From assembly GCF_023065955.2 (NCBI RefSeq), contig NW_026623056.1, positions 92,069,256 through 92,133,255 of the forward strand: a DNA stretch of 64,000 nt, given 5' to 3'. The translations under genes were made by a program, and so were the position numbers. Below, piece after piece: positions 57,801 to 64,000 of the stretch. The DNA comes from Ursus arctos. Taxonomy: Eukaryota; Chordata; Mammalia; Carnivora; Ursidae. Positions within the stretch are counted from its first letter, which is position 1. Every line of letters begins with the position of its first letter. The notes under the pieces are model-generated. The model saw only the letters and a list, made by a program, of their open reading frames with translations, made no database searches and was not told where the DNA came from.

Positions 57801-59054
57801 CCGGATACTGACGAAGCAGGTGCAAGGCGTCTAGGTCGAGGAGGCCGGTCTGCCAGCCTGGAGGGGTGCAGGGAGGCATCAGGGGTCACGGGGACTGTTT
57901 GCTCTTGTGAGCAATATATTTAGTTCCGAGACTTGTGCCGTAATCACGCGGTATTTACCGAACACCTGCGCCGTGTCCCCCAGAGGACAGGCCCCTGGCG
58001 CCTAGTATAGGCTGGGCCTGGCCCCTAGAGCCCCTCCCAGAGCCCCAACTGCTGCGCGGGGACAGGGTCTGAAAGTGACGTTGTCTTGTGGTGCAGCAAG
58101 AAATGACACGGCGACCCCCCTCCAGCGGGGCTGCACCTCACCTCAGGGGGCGGGAGGAAGATGCAGAGTGTGTGCGGTGTGTGTATGTGCGAATGTGTGC
58201 ATGTGAGCGTGTCATATGAGCGTGTGGGCGTATGTGCCTGGCAGCGTGTTACATACGTCTTCTGTGTGTGTGTGTGTGAGTGAGTGTTGCAGGCGTGCAT
58301 GTGTGTCTGTGTGGGTTTGTACTGGTTTAAAAACTGACCAAGTGAACTCATGCGGAAAGAATCCAGGGTCAGGAAGGGCTCTGCCGTGTGCACTTGGAAG
58401 GCGTGAACCCAGGTCCTCGGGAGGAAGGGAGCAGAGTGCAGGCTACAGCAGGATCGGACATGGACACGCAGTGGGGAGCTGGCCCGTCCCCCCCTGCCCC
58501 CGGCTTCCGGCCCTACGGCCCTGCAGTGGGCAGAGAAGCTACTCACTGCCCTGTACAAGGGCAGAGAAGGGAGACCTGAGGGGGTTGGAGGGCAAGAGGA
58601 GGAAGTACACATTGTCTGGGCGGGGGGCCATTGGGGGCAGGAGGGACCCTGTGGGGAGGCCACTTCCTCTGAACAGACTGTTGGGACCCTGAGAAATCAG
58701 TAACCCAAGTAAGAGGGGTGAGCTGTGGGCACTGGAGGATCCACAGGAAGTGTGACCTGTGCTCGGTGGGTCAGGGCGGCTCCAGGATGCAGTGCCAGTC
58801 AGTGGGAACCGTGGCTAGGTGGCGGGTTCCGAGCTAGCAGGACTGTCCTGGCCAGCAGTGATCTCCTGCGGTCAGGCAGCCCTCCCTCTGTGCAGGCGGC
58901 CAGCCTGATGGCGGCGGGGAGGACGGCACATCGTTTGTGTAGACTTTCAAAAGGAAAATCGGAGCTTAATTGGATGCTGACCTGACAGCACATAGCAACA
59001 CGCCACCAGATAGCTCCAGACGCTCTAGGGAAGGGCTTCCCTCATTTCCAGTGC
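57801..59054. other. Unique DNA with a TG-rich stretch
   Basis: A TG-rich stretch at 58160-58330 is listed separately. 58930-59010 is mildly AT-rich. No exon recognised. Confidence 0.4.
58160..58330. repeat. TG-rich degenerate microsatellite
   Basis: Imperfect TG text with a purer (tg)n core near 58262-58280 (tgtgtgtgtgtgtgtgag). Confidence 0.85.
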
Positions 59055-59728
59055 TGGGAACATCATTATCACTGCCATCAGCACCACCTCCACCTCCACC
59101 GTCACCTCCACCACCTCCATCATCATCACCTCCACCATCACCTCCAACTCCACCGTCATCTCCACCTCCACCGTCACTTCCACCACCTCCATCATCAACA
59201 CCTCCCCACCTCCATCATCATCACCTCCACCATCACCTCCACCTCCATCACCTCCACCACCTCCATCACCTCCACCACCTCCATCATCATCACCTCCAAC
59301 TCCACCATCATCTCCACCTCCACCGTCACTTCCACCACCTCCATCATCACCTCCCCACCTCCATCATCATCACCTCCACCATCACCTCCACCTCCATCAC
59401 CTCCACCACCTCTATCACCTCCACCACCTCCATCACCATCATCTCCACCATCACCTCCAACTCCACCATCATCTCCACCTCCACCGTCACTTCCACCACC
59501 TCCATCATCATCACCTCCACCATCACCTCCAACTCCACCATCACCTCCACCACCTCCATCACCTCCACCACCTCCATCATCATCACCTCCACCATCACCT
59601 CCAACTCCACCATCATCTCCACCTCCACCGTCACCTCCACCACCTCCATCATCATCACCTCCACTATCACCTCCACCTCTACCTCCACCATCACCTCTAC
59701 CCCCACCTCCATCACCACCATCATGATC
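59055..59728. repeat. CCACCT/CATCAC array with higher-order repeats
   Basis: About 670 bases built from 'caccatcacctccac'-like triplet blocks. The anchor 'ctccacctccaccgtcac' recurs about every 140-170 bases (near 59158, 59309, 59475 and 59620), so larger blocks were duplicated. All units are multiples of three, which leaves a 255-codon plus frame (His/Leu and Ser/Thr/Ile runs) and a 127-codon minus frame (Val/Glu/Met); both are repeat artefacts. Strong strand asymmetry: nearly no G on the plus strand. Confidence 0.95.
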
Positions 59729-59759
59729 ACTATCTAATTGCTGCTTTTGGGGGGTGTTG

Positions 59760-60240
59760 ACCAGATATTGTTCGTTCCATAAACTTTCTCATCCCAGACT
59801 TTACTATCCCTCTCTGCCCTGCCTACACTGTGCCCTGGGAAGCTGCCCACCGGTCGGTAACTTTGCCCACCAGACTCCCATACCCTCTGGCTTCCAGCAG
59901 GGGCTTCCAGCGGATTGGAGGGAGTGGCAGGAGATCACACAGAGGAAAGCAGATGGGAGGGACACTTCTTCTTCTTCACCAGGCTTTAGGAGCACAGATC
60001 CCACCAGGTGGCCCTTCCTGAGGCCCTGGCCCTGGCAACAACCGTCCTTCCCACACTCTTTCGGCCTGGGGGTGGTCGTCATAGCTTCTTCTATCACAGG
60101 TCCCTTGATGCCTCAGCAGCTCTGGTGGTTCCCTCAATGCTGCCAACACCTCTGAAAATGCTCTTTTCACGAACAAATCTCTTTGCCCCCCCATAAGTGG
60201 GCCATCTGTTTCCTATCCTATTCTGAGAGATGCCAGTCTC
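59760..60240 (+). mobile_element. Ancient mammalian interspersed repeat (family not named)
   Basis: 'gccctgcctacactgtgcc', 'ctctggcttccagcagggg', 'cctgggggtggtcgtcata' and 'gtgggccatctgtttccta' match a common mammalian repeat whose end reads 'gtgccatctgtttcctg'. Family name uncertain. Confidence 0.55.
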
Positions 60241-62014
60241 ATGGCGTGCCAGGCACAGCACACACATCCCAGAGAGTCCCAGCAGCACCTGTACAAAGCC
60301 CCCATTAAAGCATTTGGCAGCACCTGTGCCTGGGGCATCTGGGCCGAGGTCAGGGACACAGCCTGCCCTGAGGAGCCCCAGGGGGCCTACGAGACAGCAA
60401 GGGCCTCAGCCAGACGAAGCAGAGCTCAGCAACAGGAGCTGGGGTGGTGAGCAGGTAGGAGGGAGACTGTTGGAATCAGGCCTGGGTGCAGTGGGGATTT
60501 GCCTGTGACTGGAGGCGAGATCCAAAGTGGCCCCTGGGACCTGCCCTGGCTACCCGCCCCCCGGAGTGCTGGGAGGCTCTGCTGAGCAGGGGAGGCAGGA
60601 AAAGACAGACCCCTCTTCATGAGAAATACTATGCCTTCTCTAAGCAGCGCTGGTGGGGGAAGCACAAAGCTGCTAAAGCCTCTCTCTCTGCTGACTTTCC
60701 TTCCTGCCTGGCTTCCCCCTTTGCTCCCCCTGCCCCGCCCTGTTTTCCCTTCTCCCCTTCCCCACCAGGGCTCTGCTGTCAGCCAGTCATGACCTTCCAA
60801 AGAGAGCAAGCCCTTGGCACAGGGCCACCAGGCCCGACCTCAGCCTCTCCTGTCCCTGGACCCTGGATGGGAGCCCCGAGGAGACTGTTGAGCCCAGCCC
60901 ATCTGGAGGGTCTGCAGGAGCAAGACATGCTGTTTTCACATGTGGGACTTTGTCATCTATCTGGGCCTGGCTCCTTCCCTAAGTGTCTTCATTCCTGAGC
61001 CTCTGGGACAACGGACTTATCAGAATGGGACCTCTGGCTCCTGGAGGGGGTGCGGTCTCAGGACAGGCTGAAAGTTGGCCTCACTGGACCGGGCATGCTG
61101 CAGAGCCCATGCAGCTGGGCGAGGGGGCTGGCCCAGGGGTCAGGGCTCTGCTTCCCTTCCTCTGGGCTCCAGGCCTCTTCGCTGGCCCACCTGGCCCCGT
61201 TGGATTCCTTCCAGACCCCCAGCGATAGTCCCTGTTACTCCCCACAAGGCCCCTGCCATCGAGCCTGCCCTCCCCCTCCTCCCCCTCTCTCTCCCTGCTG
61301 ACAACAGTGACCATCAACACCCGGAAGCCCCAGCACCTGCTGGCCACCGATCCATGCGGCATTTGGGGGCGGCTCCCTTTCCTGGAGCATACCCCTCATG
61401 TGGAAGCCGTGGGCCGAGCCCCACAGATCTGGGAGAGGTCTCAAATACCCGTGACAAAATCACATGTCTTCAGAATCTCGTGTTTTCATTTAAGACATAA
61501 TTCATTCACATAGGCACTCTCCTCCTTGCCAGTGGATGCTTGACAATGCATGCCCCTGGGAGGCTCTGCTGACCCCTCCCCCAGAGCCTCCGGACCCGAG
61601 CATCGTGCCGTCAGATGCTGGTGATGGCTCAGGGCACCCACGTCAGAGTGACCGAGTGATAGCACACGGCCGGGCGGGCAGGCAGGGGAGCCAGACTCAG
61701 AGTCTGGTCTTGGCCAGCCTAGGGCAGGGTGGGGACCTGGCTGCCCGAACAAAGGCCTGTTTACCAGGCCAGGAGGACGCCAACCGCAGGCTTGCCGAGC
61801 CCTGCGGGATCCACCCACAGAATCACAATGGGCAGCTTGTGCCCCGGCTATCCTCCTGGGGCCACCCCGGGCCCAGCGCCGTGAACAAGGCGAGCAGGGG
61901 GTGGGGGAACAGGCAGGGAAACCTGTGTCCTTGGCAAGGCCAGACGCTCATGCATGCCTGCGGGTCAGCTGAGGCGGCATGGGCAGAGTGGTGGCCCCAA
62001 GGCTGTCCACAGCC
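60241..62014. other. Unique GC-rich DNA, no gene recognised
   Basis: No repeat or exon recognised. 61440-61520 is locally AT-rich ('gttttcatttaagacataa'). Confidence 0.4.
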
Positions 62015-62395
62015 TCATTCTGGAAATGGGGAATGTGTGACCTTCCATGGCAAAGGGGACTTCAGGTCACTAATTCCCTGACCCGAAGGAGGGAAGGCGC
62101 TCAGACCCTCAGGGCGGGCCGCAGGCTCCCGGGCCCCTTAACAGCAAGAGGCAGGAAGGAGCGTCAGAGTCAGAGAGATGCTGGCTGTGAAAGAGGGAGG
62201 GCCATGAGCCGAGGGGTCTAGAAGCCTCTAGAGGCTGGAAAACAGAGTCTCCCCTTGTGCCCCCGGAAGCAAGCAGCCCCGCCCACACCTTGCTTTTAGC
62301 CCCGTGAGACCCTGCAGGACCTCTGAGCCAGGAGACGGTAAGAGGATAAATCCGTGTGTGCGAGGCCCCCGTAGTGAGTGTCATTTGTGACCCCA
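62015..62395 (+). mobile_element. MLT1/MaLR LTR
   Basis: 'ccatggcaaaggggacttc', 'gcgtcagagtcagagagat', 'gctggctgtgaaagaggga', 'gagggccatgagccgaggg', 'cttgcttttagccccgtga' and 'gacggtaagaggataaatc' are the standard order of this LTR. Confidence 0.9.
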
Positions 62396-62857
62396 GTGAC
62401 AGGAGCCACTCGGGAATCGGATTCCGCCTGGCTGAGCCTGGGATTCCCCGCCTGCATCTAGAGGACAATAACCTCCTCCAGGAGAGTCTGGGACCCTGAC
62501 CGCTGCGGCTGCACGCAGTGGGAGGGCATCCCCACGGTCAGGCCACCTTCTTCCTCCCCGTGGCGTGTGCCCCACACCCTGGTTCATCCGCAGGTGGGTG
62601 AGGGCTTGTTGCCGGGGCGAGGGGGAGCGGGGAACCTGTGGGGTGGACAGTGGGGAGGCAGAGGGGATGGGCTGGGGAGCCCGGAAGAGGGAGCCTGTCC
62701 CTCCAAGATGACCGAGGTCATGGCGTACGGTCAAACCGGGGCCACCTGTGCCTGCAGCTCAAGCGGGTTGCCCGTGAGCGGAGACCTTGCTCGTGGAGTG
62801 TGGTCGGATCAGAACCTCTGCAAGGAGCCCAGGAGCAGCCAGGGAACCCTGCAAAGA
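62396..62857. other. Unique GC-rich DNA, no gene recognised
   Basis: No repeat, exon or RNA gene is recognised. Confidence 0.5.
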
Positions 62858-62868
62858 TGAGGGTTTTC

Positions 62869-63329
62869 CTTTATTTTTTTAGTTTTGATTTCCTTATTTT
62901 TAAAATTTTTTTCATTAGTTTCAGAAGTAGAGGTCAGTGATTCATCAGCCTTATGTAACAGTCAGTGCTCATCACATCCCATCCCCTCCTTAACGCCCGT
63001 CCCCCAGCCACCCCATCCGCCCCCCCCCGCCCCCCCAGCAGCCCTCACTTTGTTCCCTTGAGTTAAGAGTCTCTTATGGTTTGTCTTCCTCTCTGATTTC
63101 ATCTTGTTTTATTTCCCCCTCCCTTCCCTATGCTCTTCTGTTTTGTTCCTTAAATTCTACTTATGAGTGAGATCATATGATAATTGCCTTTCTCTGACCG
63201 ATTTATTTCGCTTAGCATAATACCTTCTCATTCCATCCATGTTGATGCAAATGGCAAGATTTCATTGTTTTTATTGGCCGAGTAATATTCCGTGGTGTCT
63301 AGAGCCCACACCTTCCTCATCCGTTCAAG
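62869..63329 (-). mobile_element. Carnivore L1 3' end with intact target-site duplication
   Basis: T-rich left edge (reversed A-tail), then 'ttcattagtttcagaagta', 'gattcatcagccttatgta', 'gtctcttatggtttgtctt', 'cttatgagtgagatcatat', 'cttagcataataccttctc' and 'tgttgatgcaaatggcaag', ending in 'gtaatattccgtggtgtct'. It is flanked by the perfect 11-base duplication 'tgagggttttc' (62858-62868 and 63330-63340). 5'-truncated at about 460 bases, carrying only 3' UTR and the last part of ORF2. The perfect duplication suggests a fairly young insertion. Confidence 0.95.
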
Positions 63330-63340
63330 TGAGGGTTTTC

Positions 63341-63654
63341 TACAAGGGCAGGGAGTGGAAGGGTTTGAGAAGCAGGGACAGGAGGGAGGGTGGCAGGGTG
63401 TCAGGCTGGGGTCCCTGGGGACAGCTGGAGTGGGGGCATGGACACAGGGGCAGAGGGAAGGAAACCGGAGAGGGCCTCTCTGGAGCAGAAGACGGGTGGA
63501 AGGACGGTGCCAGGAGGCGGTCAGGGCCAGCAGGCCAGGCTGGTGGTTGGTGTGTGACTGGACCTGGAATGGGGCCCTCCTCAGCCTTACCAGGCATCCC
63601 CTGACTAGGAGGGGGGTGATGCCCTGGTGGAGACAGCTGCTTCCAGGTATCACC
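63341..63654. other. Unique GC-rich DNA, no gene recognised
   Basis: G-rich text without recognisable repeat or exon. Confidence 0.5.
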
Positions 63655-64000
63655 CCGTCTCTACCAGTGTCCTGGGGCCACCACACAGAGCAGCACACGC
63701 TGAGGGCTTAAACAACGCTGACCCAGCAGTCTGGAACCAAGGTGTGGGCAGGACCCTGCTCCTTCTGGAGCTCTTCAGGTGGGACCATCCCACGGCCCTC
63801 TCTTAGCTGCTGGTGTTGCTGGCCATTCTTGGGGTTCCCAGTCTCTGCCTCTCTCCTCACATGGCTTCCTCTGTGTCTGGGTATCCTCTTCTGTCTCTGT
63901 TCGGGGCACGCTCCATGGACTGAGGGTCCACCCTTCTCCACCCTGCCCTCATCTCAACTCAAAGACATACACAGAGACCCCGTTTCCAAATAAGGTCCCT
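63655..64000 (-). mobile_element. MLT1/MaLR LTR, runs off the window
   Basis: 'ccagtgtcctggggccacc', 'gagggcttaaacaacgctg', 'tctctgcctctctcctcac', 'gtgtctgggtatcctcttc' and 'gaccccgtttccaaataag' give a reversed LTR. The 5' end of the element lies beyond position 64000. Confidence 0.9.

Noticed and set aside
58970..59737. 255-codon plus-strand frame with His/Leu and Ser/Thr/Ile runs
   Set aside because: Pure product of a triplet-based tandem array with no unique domain at either end.
1..64000. CRISPR arrays, operons, bacterial or phage genes
   Set aside because: All tandem repeats lack unique spacers of constant length, and the repeat content is mammalian throughout.
1..64000. Telomeric (TTAGGG)n or satellite DNA
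   Set aside because: Only isolated single hexamers are seen; the GC-rich, minisatellite-rich character is merely suggestive of a subtelomeric position.

Overview
This window is nuclear DNA from a mammal, almost certainly a caniform carnivore. Four copies of the tRNA-derived carnivore SINE (SINEC type) lie at about 20.4, 31.8, 33.4 and 51.8 kb. Two 3' ends of carnivore-type L1 lie at 39.3 and 62.9 kb. Older eutherian repeats (MIR, MLT1/MaLR LTRs, Tigger DNA transposons, old L1) fill much of the rest. The 51.8 kb SINE looks to me more like the arctoid (bear, seal, mustelid) variety than the dog one, but that is memory-based and weak. The base composition is GC-rich, with frequent minisatellites and CpG-rich patches, as in gene-rich or subtelomeric mammalian DNA. 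No telomeric repeat array is present.

I find no protein-coding gene that I can name. The longest open frames are either in-frame tandem repeats (21.0-22.0, 34.6-35.0, 59.0-59.7 kb) or chance frames in GC-rich DNA. Three short segments are kept as low-confidence exon candidates. One is a signal-peptide-like first exon ending in a good phase-1 donor (41616-41718 +). Another is a minus-strand frame behind a pyrimidine tract and AG (about 30060-30222). The third is a plus-strand frame closed by a good donor (30785-30880).

Layout. 0-13 kb: mostly unique GC-rich DNA with two Tigger fossils (3.6-4.9 kb), a MIR, an MLT1 LTR and a strongly GC-drifted L1 (8.3-9.4 kb). 10.4-14 kb: MIR, an old interspersed repeat, L1 ends and an LTR carrying a 40-bp triplication. 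14-20 kb: mostly unannotated unique DNA with a CpG-rich patch at 19.5 kb. 20-24.2 kb: SINE, a TG-rich 16-copy minisatellite, MIR, MLT1 and a GC-box minisatellite. 25-31 kb: MLT1, MIR and the two exon candidates. 31-35.5 kb: a repeat block of two opposed L1 pieces, two SINEs, a 9-copy 40-bp minisatellite and an MLT1. 35.7-36.1 kb: an AT-rich segment with three perfect octamer (POU) motifs. 38-43 kb: a CTCF-like site, a carnivore L1 end and three MaLR LTRs. 45-54 kb: a tetranucleotide array, MIR, MLT1, old L1 pieces, a SINE and AT-rich DNA. 54-64 kb: a possible conserved non-coding element, old repeats, a 0.7 kb CCACCT-type array, two MLT1 copies and a young L1 end with an intact target-site duplication.

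Taken together this is intergenic or intronic mammalian DNA whose readable content is transposon history and tandem repeats, plus some candidate regulatory islands. I saw no sign of an undescribed gene system. The most checkable leads are the octamer cluster, the AT-rich conserved-looking islands and the exon candidates. Repeat family names are recognised by eye, so subfamily assignments are approximate and edges are accurate to roughly 10-40 bases.
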